Positions 6,123-14,393 of a stretch of 17,170 nt of DNA are shown here, one piece after another. The DNA is taken from NCBI GenBank assembly GCA_910589195.1, contig CAJUTC010000060.1, positions 1 to 17,170 on the forward strand. Reading direction: 5' to 3'. The translations under genes and the position numbers were made by a program. The notes beneath the pieces are model-generated. The model saw only the letters and a program-made list of their open reading frames with translations. It had not been told where the DNA came from and ran no database searches. The DNA comes from an uncultured Lachnospiraceae bacterium (GTDB lineage Bacteria > Bacillota > Clostridia > Lachnospirales > Lachnospiraceae). The first letter of the stretch is position 1. The number at the start of each line of letters is the position of its first letter.

Positions 6123-6965
6123 ATGAACAGAAGAACGCCGGCGGCTGACTATATTATGATGATATTCGGTTCCTTTATTATGGGGTTTGCCATCAAAAAT
6201 ATTTACGACCCGGCAGGTCTGGTAACCGGCGGAGTATCCGGTATTGCGATTATTTTAAAAGATCTTGCAGGGGTTCCGCTGTGGTGTACCAATACGTTTT
6301 TAAATGTTCCGTTGTTTCTGGTATCCTTGAAGATAAAAGGATGGCGTTTTATTAAGCGGACGTTTGTGGCAACTGCGGCATTATCGGTTTCGCTATATGT
6401 GATTCCCGAACTTGCCTTGATTCCACAAGACGATCTGCTTTTGATTGCGCTGTTTGGCGGGTTAATCAGCGGAGTCGGGACAGGAATGGTATTTCTGGCC
6501 CAGTCCACTACAGGGGGAACCGATATGCTTGCGGCGCTAATCCAGAAAAAAATACCCCATTATTCCATCTCACAGATTATGCAGGTACTGGATGCGCTGA
6601 TTGTGGTGCTGGGCGCCGCCGTATTTGGAATCCGTCCTGCTTTATATGCGTTAATTGCCATTTACGGTCTGGCACGGGTTTCCGACGGGATGATTGAGGG
6701 CCTGAAGTTTTCAAAAGCAGTATTTATTATATCCGATCAATGCCGGGAAATTGCGGAAGCCATTATGCAGGAGATGTCACGTGGCGTAACAGGTCTGTCA
6801 GCAACCGGGATGTATTCAAAGGAAGAAAAGCAGATGATATACTGTGTGGTATCAAAAAAGGAGATCAGCCAATTAAAGGAACTGGTACAAAAATATGACA
6901 GAAAGGCGTTTGTTACGGTCAGCGACGCCAGAGAAGTGCTGGGAGAGGGCTTTATCGAATATTGA
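6123..6965 (+). CDS. YitT-family membrane protein (DUF161 + DUF2179)
   Basis: The 280-residue integral membrane protein has the typical YitT layout. An N-terminal membrane part of about five hydrophobic segments covers about residues 8-28, 52-70, 80-98, 104-126 and 155-185, with the conserved glycine-rich loops GLVTGGVSGIAIIL and AQSTTGGTDMLA. A soluble C-terminal DUF2179 domain follows (about 195-275: FIISDQCREIAEAI to VTVSDAREVLGEGF). The function of the family is unsettled; transport or sensing has been suggested. I chose the ATG at 6123 because AAGGAGGAG ends 6 nt before it. The frame also contains an upstream ATG at 6087 that lacks a ribosome binding site and would add basic residues. 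It is probably a single-gene unit. Confidence 0.85.
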   Translation: MNRRTPAADYIMMIFGSFIMGFAIKNIYDPAGLVTGGVSGIAIILKDLAGVPLWCTNTFLNVPLFLVSLKIKGWRFIKRTFVATAALSVSLYVIPELALIPQDDLLLIALFGGLISGVGTGMVFLAQSTTGGTDMLAALIQKKIPHYSISQIMQVLDALIVVLGAAVFGIRPALYALIAIYGLARVSDGMIEGLKFSKAVFIISDQCREIAEAIMQEMSRGVTGLSATGMYSKEEKQMIYCVVSKKEISQLKELVQKYDRKAFVTVSDAREVLGEGFIEY

Positions 6966-7033
6966 CAAGCCCCTGTAAATTTTTAAAGAGTAAATTTGAC
7001 ATATCGGATATTTTTTATTTTGATTATACAGAT

Positions 7034-7067
7034 TAGCCAAAAGAAAAAAATTCTTTTTGGCTATTTC
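7034..7067 (+). terminator. Probable terminator downstream of the yitT-like gene
   Basis: TAGCCAAAAGAA (7034-7045) is complementary to TTCTTTTTGGCTA (7051-7063) with one bulged T, followed by TTTC. The T-tract is short, so efficiency is uncertain. An isolated TTGACA (6996-7001) with a weak TTTGAT -10 lies just before it. Confidence 0.5.
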
Positions 7068-7154
7068 AAGCATAGTAAAAAGAGTAAAAATACAGTATGA
7101 TTACAACAGATACAACAAGGCAGAACGGTGGGGGCCGCGAAGCTGAAACTTTTT

Positions 7155-7183
7155 TTGAATTTAGGGTATCGTATCATCATAAT
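7155..7183 (+). promoter_or_regulatory. Promoter for the ugpC/msmK gene
   Basis: TTGAAT (7155-7160) and CATAAT (7178-7183) are 17 bp apart. The start site would be near 7190, close to the GTAGGAGGA ribosome binding site. No clear CcpA (cre) site was seen in 6966-7208. Confidence 0.6.
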
Positions 7184-7208
7184 TTATTGAAAAGTAGGAG
7201 GATTTGTT

Positions 7209-8324
7209 ATGGCAAGTTTATCTTTAAGACACATTGAGAAAAGGTATCCAAATGGTTTTGTGGCAGTTAAGGACTTTAATTTAGAGATTGCGGATAAGGA
7301 ATTTATCATTTTCGTAGGTCCTTCTGGATGTGGTAAATCCACTACCCTTCGTATGATTGCAGGTCTGGAAGACATTTCTTCTGGTGAATTATATATTGAT
7401 AACAAACTGGTAAATGATGTAGAGCCAAAGGATCGGGATATTGCGATGGTATTCCAGAACTATGCTCTGTATCCTCATATGTCTGTATATGATAACATGG
7501 CATTCGGCTTAAAGCTGAGAAAGACCCCAAAGGATGAGATTGATAAGCTGGTTCAGGAAGCGGCAAGAATTCTTGACTTATCCCATTTATTAGACAGAAA
7601 GCCGAAGGCTCTTTCCGGTGGTCAAAGACAGCGTGTTGCTATGGGCCGTGCTATCGTTCGTAGTCCGAAGGTATTCCTGATGGATGAGCCGCTGTCCAAC
7701 TTGGATGCTAAGTTAAGAGGACAGATGAGAATTGAGATTTCCAAGCTGCATCAGAGATTGGAAGCTACTATTATCTATGTAACCCATGACCAGACTGAGG
7801 CTATGACTTTAGGCACCAGAATCGTTGTTATGAAGGATGGTATCGTTCAGCAGGTAGATTCCCCGCAGAACTTATACGATAAGCCAGGTAATAAATTCGT
7901 TGCTGGATTTATCGGGGCTCCTCAGATGAATTTGGTAGATGCGTCAGTAGCTAAGAGCGGTTCCGATGTTACCTTAACCTTTGGTGGAAACAACACCATT
8001 GCGTTACCGGCTGATAAGGCAAAGAAGCTGGAAGCAGGCGGCTACGTAGGAAAGACCGTTACCATGGGTATCCGTCCAGAAGATTTACATGATGATGAGG
8101 CTTGGTTAGCCGCAAATCCAAAGGCTGTCCTGACCACTACCATCCGTGTATACGAGATGTTAGGTGCGGAAGTATTCTTATACTTTGATATTGATGATAC
8201 AAGCTGCACAGCACGTGTAAATCCGCGTACGACTGCAAGACCCGGCGATACAGTTAAGTTGGCTATGGACTTAAATAAGATCCATGTATTTGATAAAGAA
8301 ACCGAGAAAGTGGTTTTGAATTAG
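7209..8324 (+). CDS. ugpC: Carbohydrate ABC transporter ATP-binding protein (UgpC/MsmK type)
   Basis: This 371-residue ATPase belongs to the CUT1 sugar-import family. It shows Walker A GPSGCGKST (37-45), Q-loop FQNYALYPH, signature LSGGQ (135-139), Walker B ending in Asp159-Glu160, D-loop SNLDAK and switch THDQ. A C-terminal MalK-like regulatory/TOBE region follows (about 235-371; GIRPEDLH, then VYEMLGAEVFLYF). In Firmicutes such ATPases often serve several sugar transporters encoded elsewhere. That fits this gene, which stands alone with its own promoter and terminator and no permease or binding-protein gene nearby. Its codon use looks smoother than its neighbours' (many TTA, AAG, GGT, GTT), suggesting strong expression; this is by eye only. 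Substrate range cannot be told. Confidence 0.92.
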   Translation: MASLSLRHIEKRYPNGFVAVKDFNLEIADKEFIIFVGPSGCGKSTTLRMIAGLEDISSGELYIDNKLVNDVEPKDRDIAMVFQNYALYPHMSVYDNMAFGLKLRKTPKDEIDKLVQEAARILDLSHLLDRKPKALSGGQRQRVAMGRAIVRSPKVFLMDEPLSNLDAKLRGQMRIEISKLHQRLEATIIYVTHDQTEAMTLGTRIVVMKDGIVQQVDSPQNLYDKPGNKFVAGFIGAPQMNLVDASVAKSGSDVTLTFGGNNTIALPADKAKKLEAGGYVGKTVTMGIRPEDLHDDEAWLAANPKAVLTTTIRVYEMLGAEVFLYFDIDDTSCTARVNPRTTARPGDTVKLAMDLNKIHVFDKETEKVVLN

Positions 8325-8346
8325 TTTCTGAAAAATTTGTTAAATT

Positions 8347-8380
8347 AAGCAGGCGGGTATGATACTCGCTTGCTTTTTTT
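8347..8380 (+). terminator. Strong terminator of ugpC
   Basis: AAGCAGGCGGGTA (8347-8359) pairs along its whole length with TACTCGCTTGCTT (8363-8375), including two G-U pairs, around a 3-nt loop. Seven Ts follow (8374-8380). It lies 22 nt after the stop codon and separates ugpC from the downstream regulator. Confidence 0.9.
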
Positions 8381-8465
8381 AGCTATTTGCATTAAGATAT
8401 AGGGTAGAAGGATAAAGCAACTTAATTTTAATGACTGCAATTTTGACGAAAAGGAGAGAATTGGA

Positions 8466-9554
8466 ATGATTTCAAATCAAATACTTCAAACTACCATCGA
8501 GGGATTAAAGGGAATCACCAGAATTGATTTATGTATTTGTGATACAGAAGGCAAAGTGCTGGCAACCACCTTTAATGATGCGGAAGAATACGAAAGTTCG
8601 ATCTTGGCATTTGTGGACTCTCCTGCGGACAGCCAGGTGATTCAGGGATATCAGTTTTTCAAAGTGTTTGACGAACATCAGTTAGAATATATCCTGCTTG
8701 CCAGGGGCGGCAGCGATGATGTGTATATGGTAGGGAAACTTGCGGCATTCCAGGTGCAGAATCTTTTAGTAGCTTATAAGGAACGGTTTGATAAAGATAA
8801 CTTTATTAAAAATTTGCTGCTGGATAATTTGCTTCTGGTAGATATCTATAACCGGGCAAAGAAGCTCCATATTGAAACGAATGTAAAACGTGTGGTTTAC
8901 TTAATCGAAACGCAGCACGAAAAAGATGTGAATGCATTGGAAACCGTAAGAAGCCTGTTTGCGGCAAAGACCAAGGATTTTATAACGGCAGTAGATGAAA
9001 AGAATATTATCCTGGTTAAGGAAATTAAGCAGGGCGAAACCTATGAGGATTTGGAAAAGACAGCAAGCACCATTTTGGACATGCTGAATACAGAGGCTAT
9101 GACGAAAGTTCATGTGGCCTTTGGAACCATTGTGAATGAGATTAAAGAAGTATCCCGCTCTTACAAAGAAGCGAAGATGGCACTGGATGTAGGAAAGATT
9201 TTCTACAGCAATAAAAATGTGGTGGCATATTCCCATCTTGGTATCGGGCGGCTGATCTACCAACTTCCCCTTCCGTTATGCCGGATGTTTATCAAAGAAA
9301 TATTTGACAATAAATCACCGGATGATTTTGACGAAGAAACATTGACTACGATTAATAAGTTTTTTGAGAATAGCTTGAATGTTTCGGAAACATCCAGGCA
9401 GCTTTATATTCACAGAAATACTTTGGTATACCGTTTGGACAAGCTGCAAAAGAGTACTGGTCTGGATCTTAGGGTATTTGAAGATGCCATTACATTTAAG
9501 ATTGCGTTGATGGTAGTAAAATACATGAAGTATATGGAAAGTATGGAATATTAA
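8466..9554 (+). CDS. CdaR/PucR-type transcriptional regulator
   Basis: The 362-residue protein ends in the helix-turn-helix typical of PucR/CdaR regulators (HTH_30; about 297-355: NKFFENSLNVSETSRQLYIHRNTLVYRLDKL). Ahead of it is a degenerate GGDEF-like CdaR domain (about 140-260, VHVAFGTIVNEIKEVSRSYKEAKMALDV). The N-terminal ~110 residues resemble a small-ligand sensor (IDLCICDTEGKVLATTF, then a second beta-rich half). Such proteins activate sugar-diacid, purine or related pathways in other bacteria, but the ligand here is unknown. AAAAGGAGA lies about 6 nt before the ATG. The stop codon is only 3 nt before ftsE, so it is probably transcribed with the division operon. Confidence 0.85.
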   Translation: MISNQILQTTIEGLKGITRIDLCICDTEGKVLATTFNDAEEYESSILAFVDSPADSQVIQGYQFFKVFDEHQLEYILLARGGSDDVYMVGKLAAFQVQNLLVAYKERFDKDNFIKNLLLDNLLLVDIYNRAKKLHIETNVKRVVYLIETQHEKDVNALETVRSLFAAKTKDFITAVDEKNIILVKEIKQGETYEDLEKTASTILDMLNTEAMTKVHVAFGTIVNEIKEVSRSYKEAKMALDVGKIFYSNKNVVAYSHLGIGRLIYQLPLPLCRMFIKEIFDNKSPDDFDEETLTTINKFFENSLNVSETSRQLYIHRNTLVYRLDKLQKSTGLDLRVFEDAITFKIALMVVKYMKYMESMEY

Positions 9555-9557
9555 AGA

Positions 9558-10247
9558 ATGATCCGTTTTACAAAAGTCAGCAAGCTATATGAAACAGGAA
9601 ATAAAGCGTTGAAAGATGTGTCTTTCAGTATAGCGGACGGGGAGTTTGTATTTATTGTAGGCCGGAGCGGATCGGGCAAAACTACGCTTTTAAAGTTGCT
9701 ATTAAAAGAAACCGAACCTACCTCAGGAAGAATTGTGGTGGATGATGTGGATTTGGGCAAGATGAAACGCCGCCATGTCCCCAAATACCGCCGGAAACTT
9801 GGGGTGGTATTCCAGGACTTTAGGCTGTTAACCGATCGCACTGTTTTTGAAAATGTTGCCTTTGCGCAAAGAGTAATCGGGGAATCAAACCGGACGATCC
9901 GGGAATCGGTTCCCCGGGCACTGCGCATGGTAGGTTTGTCTTCCAAATATAAAGCGAACCCAAAGCAGCTTTCAGGCGGGGAACAGCAGCGGGTGGCCAT
10001 AGCCAGGGCCTTGATTAACTGTCCCAAAGTATTACTAGCGGATGAACCGACAGGCAACCTGGATTATTTTCATGCCGGTGAGATCATGAAGCTTTTGGAT
10101 GAGGTGAACCAACAGGGAACTACAGTTATTGTGGTAACTCATAGCCAGGAGATGGTAACTACCATGAAGAAACGGGTGATAACCATGGATAAAGGCCAGG
10201 TGGTTAGCGATACGAAGAAACGTTACAAAGGATCAGGCTCACAGTAA
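9558..10247 (+). CDS. ftsE: Cell division ATP-binding protein FtsE
   Basis: The 229-residue ABC ATPase matches FtsE in length and sequence (MIRFTKVSKLYETGNKALKDVSF at the start). It has Walker A GRSGSGKTT (35-43), the FtsE-like Q-loop VFQDFRLLTDRTVFENVAF, signature LSGGE (138-142), Walker B Asp162-Glu163 followed by PTGNLD, and the switch His195 in THSQ. FtsE binds FtsX at the inner face of the membrane, and ATP hydrolysis transmits a signal to periplasmic or extracellular hydrolases. Its ribosome binding site is weak (AAAG within the end of the regulator gene), suggesting coupling to the upstream gene 3 nt away. A 104-nt gap follows before ftsX. Confidence 0.95.
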   Translation: MIRFTKVSKLYETGNKALKDVSFSIADGEFVFIVGRSGSGKTTLLKLLLKETEPTSGRIVVDDVDLGKMKRRHVPKYRRKLGVVFQDFRLLTDRTVFENVAFAQRVIGESNRTIRESVPRALRMVGLSSKYKANPKQLSGGEQQRVAIARALINCPKVLLADEPTGNLDYFHAGEIMKLLDEVNQQGTTVIVVTHSQEMVTTMKKRVITMDKGQVVSDTKKRYKGSGSQ

Positions 10248-10267
10248 CCCCTTTCATTCATGGTGGC

Positions 10268-10283
10268 GTCTGCGGGGGCAGAC
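10268..10283 (+). promoter_or_regulatory. GC-rich hairpin in the ftsE-ftsX gap
   Basis: GTCTGC (10268-10273) pairs with GCAGAC (10278-10283) around a GGGG loop. It lies 20 nt after the ftsE stop and has no T-run, so it is not a terminator. It could set mRNA stability or the FtsE:FtsX ratio. Confidence 0.4.
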
Positions 10284-10351
10284 ATGAGGGCTTTCTGTGA
10301 AGGAATCCTAACTAGAATGTAACGCTTACAAAGTACAAAGGCGGTATCCCT

Positions 10352-11260
10352 ATGAAATTCAGTACGTTTTTTTATTGCCTGAAACAAGGCCTTATAAATA
10401 TACGCAGAAATTTCCTTCATTCGCTGGCTTCAGCAGCTACGATTTCTGCGTGTATTTTTTTATTTTGTTTATTTTTTGCGATTATTGGAAATGTAATCCA
10501 TTTTGCTAAATCAGCTCAGACCACAGTAGGGATTACAGTATTTTTCGATGAAGACCTTACAGAAGAACAGATTTTAGAGATAGGGAATCAAATTAGCGCA
10601 ATGGAAGCGGTACGGGAAATGGATTATATTTCTCCTGAGGCGGCCTGGGAAAATTTTCAAATGGAGTATTTTGCCGGGATGGAGGAGCTGGCAAAAGGGT
10701 TTGCCGATGATAATCCCCTGTCTGGTTCGGCTTCCTTTGAGATCTTTTTGCGTGACATTAGCATGCAGCCGGGAATGGTGGAATTTCTTTCTTCTGTGGA
10801 AGGGATCCGAAAAGTAAATTATTCAACATCTGTGGCGGAGGGACTGGAAAATATCAGCCAGATGACAGGACTTGTATCTGGAGTCATTATCGCGATTTTG
10901 CTGGCAGTTGCGGTTTTCCTGATCAGTAATACAATTTCTGTAGCCGCATCTTTCCGAAAAAATGAAAATCAGATTATGAAGCTGATTGGCGCTACTAATA
11001 GTATGATCCGAGCTCCCTTTGTAGTGGAAGGGATTGCCCTTGGGATGATAGGGGCTGGGATCCCTTTAATGGGAATCTATGTCTTATATCAAAAAGCGTC
11101 ATCTTATATCGTCCAAAATTATACGATTATAAGTGGTATATTCACGCCTCTTCCAGTGGAAAACCTGCTTCCTTATATGATTGGCGCCGCATTTGCCCTA
11201 GGCGGGGGGATTGGATTTTTTGCAAGTTTTATTACAATTTGTAAGCATTTAAAGGTGTAA
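10352..11260 (+). CDS. ftsX: Permease-like cell division protein FtsX
   Basis: At 302 residues it has the standard FtsX topology: a cytoplasmic N-terminus, TM1 at about 25-49, a large external loop at about 50-172 (starting VGITVFFDEDLTEEQI), and TM2-TM4 at about 173-197, 222-246 and 273-296. The conserved FKKNE-like segment FRKNENQIMKLIGATNSMIRAPFVVEG lies between TM2 and TM3, where FtsX contacts FtsE. The external loop is the part that engages coiled-coil peptidoglycan hydrolases in other bacteria, and such a hydrolase is encoded next. The ATG has AAAGGCGG about 8 nt upstream, and no alternative upstream start is in frame before a stop. Confidence 0.93.
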   Translation: MKFSTFFYCLKQGLINIRRNFLHSLASAATISACIFLFCLFFAIIGNVIHFAKSAQTTVGITVFFDEDLTEEQILEIGNQISAMEAVREMDYISPEAAWENFQMEYFAGMEELAKGFADDNPLSGSASFEIFLRDISMQPGMVEFLSSVEGIRKVNYSTSVAEGLENISQMTGLVSGVIIAILLAVAVFLISNTISVAASFRKNENQIMKLIGATNSMIRAPFVVEGIALGMIGAGIPLMGIYVLYQKASSYIVQNYTIISGIFTPLPVENLLPYMIGAAFALGGGIGFFASFITICKHLKV

Positions 11261-11360
11261 TCCGGTAAAAAAGGAAACGAGCTGCTGGCGCAATGAAGAG
11301 AAGGGAATAGGAAACGGATTTAGCTAAGGAAGAAACATAAAAAGACACAGAGGAATCAAT

Positions 11361-12584
11361 ATGGCACGATGGAAGAGGAGGGGGATCGCTGGAATCGGCC
11401 TCCTGCTGGCAGCAGGGATGGCATTTCCGGTATATGGAACAAGGCAGGACGTGGATGCGGCTAAAAAAGAAGCGTCTGCTTTGGAAGAGGAGAAGAAGAA
11501 GACAGAGCAATTGCTTTTAGGCCTACAAGGGCAGAAAGACGATACAGCAGAATATATCCGACAGTTGGATTATAGCCTGGAGGATTTGGGAAATGAGCTG
11601 GAACTGTTAAACAGTCAGATTCAATCGAAGGAAGAGGAAATTACTATTACCCAGTTACAGCTAACAGAGGCAAAACAGACGGAGGAAAAACAGTATGCTT
11701 CTATGAAGCTGCGCATAAAATATATGTATGAAAAAGGTGACACCACTTTCTTAGACCTCCTGATCGAATCAAAGGATTTTGCCCAGCTTTTGAACCGGGC
11801 TGAATATATCAGCAAAATATCGGAATATGACAGGAACCAGCTTAACGCGTATGCGGCTACGAAGCAGGCGATAGCAGAACATGAGATGGTTTTGGAAAAT
11901 GAACAGCAGGAGCTCATGGCCTACCAGGAATCCACCCAGGCAAAGCAGGCGTCTATGGAACTGCTTTTGCAGGCAAAGCAGGAAGAACTGGCCGTTTATG
12001 AAGGAAAGATCGCATCTGCCCAAAACCAGATTGACGAATATGAGAAAAACATTGCTGACCAGGAGGAAAGGATCCAGCAGTTGGAAGAAGAGATAAGGCG
12101 GAAAGAGGAAGAAGCAAGAAGACGGGAAGAAGAGGAGCGAAAGAAAGCCCAGGAAACGGGGAATTCGTATACTACGGCTGATTTAGGGAATATTAAATTT
12201 ATATGGCCCTGTCCTTCCAGTGCCAGAATTACGTCTGACTTTGGGAACCGAAGCTCTCCTATGGAAGGGGCTTCTACAAACCATCAGGGAATTGATATCG
12301 GTGCCAGTACCGGAAGCAGTATTGTAGCTGCTGCCGGCGGGGTGGTAAGTATTGCCGCCTACAGTTACTCAGCAGGAAACTATGTGATGATCAGCCATGG
12401 AGGCGGGATTTTTACCGTCTATATGCATTGTTCTAAGCTGAATGTATCTGCGGGCCAGACAGTGGAACAGGGGCAGGTGATTGGGGCGGTGGGTTCTACT
12501 GGATTTTCCACAGGACCACATTTGCACTTTGGCATCCGCAGCGGCGGGGTTTATGTGAATCCTTCTCTTTATGTAAGCCCCTGA
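11361..12584 (+). CDS. Coiled-coil M23 peptidoglycan hydrolase (PcsB/EnvC-like)
   Basis: The 407-residue exported protein begins with a signal peptide (basic MARWKRR, hydrophobic core to about residue 22, cleavage probably after PVYG). A very long charged coiled coil follows (about 28-270, rich in Glu/Lys/Gln heptads, ending in RRKEEEARRREEEERKK). A C-terminal LytM/M23 metallopeptidase domain covers about 285-400. Zinc ligands are seen as His308 and Asp312 (NHQGIDIG) and the HxH pair His387/His389 (GPHLHFG), so it should be active, unlike EnvC. By analogy with PcsB and EnvC, the coiled coil would bind the FtsX external loop and ATP hydrolysis would relieve autoinhibition at the septum. It follows ftsX by 100 nt that hold no evident signal except GAGGA before the ATG. 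Confidence 0.88.
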   Translation: MARWKRRGIAGIGLLLAAGMAFPVYGTRQDVDAAKKEASALEEEKKKTEQLLLGLQGQKDDTAEYIRQLDYSLEDLGNELELLNSQIQSKEEEITITQLQLTEAKQTEEKQYASMKLRIKYMYEKGDTTFLDLLIESKDFAQLLNRAEYISKISEYDRNQLNAYAATKQAIAEHEMVLENEQQELMAYQESTQAKQASMELLLQAKQEELAVYEGKIASAQNQIDEYEKNIADQEERIQQLEEEIRRKEEEARRREEEERKKAQETGNSYTTADLGNIKFIWPCPSSARITSDFGNRSSPMEGASTNHQGIDIGASTGSSIVAAAGGVVSIAAYSYSAGNYVMISHGGGIFTVYMHCSKLNVSAGQTVEQGQVIGAVGSTGFSTGPHLHFGIRSGGVYVNPSLYVSP

Positions 12585-12608
12585 TAAAACAGATAGGAGA
12601 TAAAAACA

Positions 12609-14108
12609 TTGGAAAGTAAAAATAAATTTTGGAAGGGTATCTTGATTGGCTCTCTGGTAACTGCGTTTGTAGGTTTAGTAATTGTAGGGATGTCTGCCGG
12701 GATCTTTATGGTTGGAAAGGCAATGATTGACCGGCAGATGCATGCGGAAAGCGGCCCGGTACAGGCGGGAAACAGTTCTGATATTAACTGGAGCCAGGTA
12801 GAAGGGAAAACCAGGAAGCTGCAAAGCATTATTGAGAACTACTTTTTGTTTGATGAAGATGGGAAAAACGTAGAAGAATTTATTTATAAAGGTCTGATGG
12901 CAGGCTTAAATGATCCCTATTCCGTTTACTATACGGAAGAAGAATTTTTCGATTTGATTGAGGAAACATCAGGAGAATATTGTGGGATCGGTGCCATGGT
13001 TTCCAAAAATATAGTAACGGGAACAGTATCCATTGCTAAGGTATTTAAGGGAACTCCCGCAGAGGAAGCGGGGCTCCGGGTAGGAGATATTTTTTATCAG
13101 GTAGACGAGGTGGAGATCACTGCGGATATTGACTTGGATATCTTGGTAAAACAGCATGTGAAAGGGGAAGAAGGAACTACCGTCCATTTAAAAATGTTCC
13201 GGCCTTCCGCAGAGGACTACGTGGAAGTGGATGTAGTAAGGCGCCAGATTGAGGTTCCTACTGTTGAATACCGGATGGAGGCCGATCAAATGGGCTATAT
13301 TGTGGTTAGCCAGTTCGATGATATTACAACGGAACAGTTTCAGGCGGCTTTGGATGATCTGGAAAGCCAGGGAATGGAAGGCTTGGTTATCGATCTTAGA
13401 GGAAATCCTGGTGGTGTCCTAGATACGGCAGTGGATATGATTGATTATATGCTTCCCGATGACTTAGATGAATATTCCAAAGAAAAGAATAAAACCCTTA
13501 TTGTTTCTACGGCTGATAAAAATGAGCAGGGGGAAAAATATTACTGCAAAGATGGACACAGTGTAGATCTTCCGGTGGTGATTTTAGTGGACGGGAATTC
13601 TGCCAGTGCTTCAGAAGTATTTGCCGGAGCAATGCGGGATTATGGAAGAGCTAAGTTAGTGGGAACGACAACCTTTGGAAAAGGGATTGTCCAGACACTT
13701 CTGCCATTAGGGGATGGTTCGGCAGTAAAATTGACCACTGCCCATTATTATAGCCCCAGTGGATTTGATCTTCACGGAATCGGATTAGAGCCGGATGTGG
13801 AAATTGAATATAAAACGCCAGAGGAAGCCTCGCAAAAAGCAGAAGCAGCAACAGAGGAACAACCGAAAGAACCAGAGGAAACAGAAGAGCTGAAAGAATC
13901 AGAGGAAGCAGAGGAGCCAAAAGAAGAGGAATCGAAGGAAGCAGAGGAATCCAAAGAAGAAACTGAAACAAAGGAAGAGGCTCCAAACGGAAAGGAGGAA
14001 GAACCGGGAGAAGAAAGCCAGGACTACGATAACCAGTTGGAAAAGGCGCTGGAGGTTTTAAAAGAAATGATAGAAGAGGAAAGACGGGGGGAAGCCCCGG
14101 CAGCTTAG
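12609..14108 (+). CDS. S41 carboxy-terminal processing protease (CtpA-like)
   Basis: The 499-residue protein starts at TTG (12609), chosen because TAGGAGAT lies 6 nt upstream and the frame opens with MESKNKFWKG before a membrane anchor (about 10-36). An external PDZ domain spans about 115-205 (GIGAMV to TPAEEAGLRVGDIFYQVDEVEI), and the S41 protease core about 225-400. The Ser-Lys dyad is Ser333 in NSASASE and Lys358 in TTFGKGIVQT, at the spacing seen in E. coli Prc, with Asp344 between. An acidic low-complexity tail (about 405-478) is followed by a helical end (DNQLEKALEVLKEMIEEE). Such enzymes trim or degrade envelope proteins. Its place 24 nt after the hydrolase suggests a role in regulating it, which is inference. 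Confidence 0.9.
   Translation: MESKNKFWKGILIGSLVTAFVGLVIVGMSAGIFMVGKAMIDRQMHAESGPVQAGNSSDINWSQVEGKTRKLQSIIENYFLFDEDGKNVEEFIYKGLMAGLNDPYSVYYTEEEFFDLIEETSGEYCGIGAMVSKNIVTGTVSIAKVFKGTPAEEAGLRVGDIFYQVDEVEITADIDLDILVKQHVKGEEGTTVHLKMFRPSAEDYVEVDVVRRQIEVPTVEYRMEADQMGYIVVSQFDDITTEQFQAALDDLESQGMEGLVIDLRGNPGGVLDTAVDMIDYMLPDDLDEYSKEKNKTLIVSTADKNEQGEKYYCKDGHSVDLPVVILVDGNSASASEVFAGAMRDYGRAKLVGTTTFGKGIVQTLLPLGDGSAVKLTTAHYYSPSGFDLHGIGLEPDVEIEYKTPEEASQKAEAATEEQPKEPEETEELKESEEAEEPKEEESKEAEESKEETETKEEAPNGKEEEPGEESQDYDNQLEKALEVLKEMIEEERRGEAPAA
13815..14015 (+). repeat. Glu/Lys-rich low-complexity coding tract in the S41 protease
   Basis: About 70 codons consist of irregular EE-x-KE units (such as KEPEETEELKESEEAEEPKEEE) built mainly from GAA, GAG and AAA. 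They link the protease core to the terminal helix. The tract gives long antisense open frames that are not genes. Its length is likely variable between strains. Confidence 0.7.
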
Positions 14109-14280
14109 TTTGCGCTTTTTAGAATTAGTGCTGCGTTTTTGTGTTTGAGCCTATTTGACTGGTATAGACCATTATGCTGTCCTTATTTGAGCCGATTCTT
14201 CCGGACTTTCCCTTTGGAAGCAAAATGTGACATCATCTGACAGGATCAGACGGAATACAATGTGAAACACATGCCAGAAA

Positions 14281-14345
14281 AGCAAAGCCAGGGACTGGCG
14301 TGTGCCTATTTGGGCATACGCCAATCCCTGGCTTTTGCTGTATTT
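14281..14345. terminator. Long bidirectional hairpin between convergent operons
   Basis: The arms 14281-14306 and 14313-14339 pair along about 25 positions, with one bulge, one A-C mismatch and one G-U pair, around a TATTTG loop. T-rich tracts occur on both strands. It sits between the S41 protease gene and the threonine aldolase gene and probably ends both. The remaining gap (14109-14280) shows only short hairpins such as TCTGA/TCAGA (14236-14250) and no gene. Confidence 0.8.
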
Positions 14346-14393
14346 TTATGATGGAATAAAGGAACACTTAGTTGGAAACGTTCCCACAACCCT

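Noticed and set aside
8901..9263. A 120-codon minus-strand frame inside the CdaR/PucR-type gene
   Set aside because: It lies fully within a well-supported gene, has no ribosome binding site and shows no recognisable family.
10268..10283. ftsE-ftsX hairpin as a terminator
   Set aside because: No T-run follows, and ftsX continues in the same direction without its own clear promoter.
13651..13986. Leu/Pro- and Ser-rich antisense frames opposite the S41 protease tail
   Set aside because: They are products of the purine-rich Glu/Lys codon tract read backwards, not genes.
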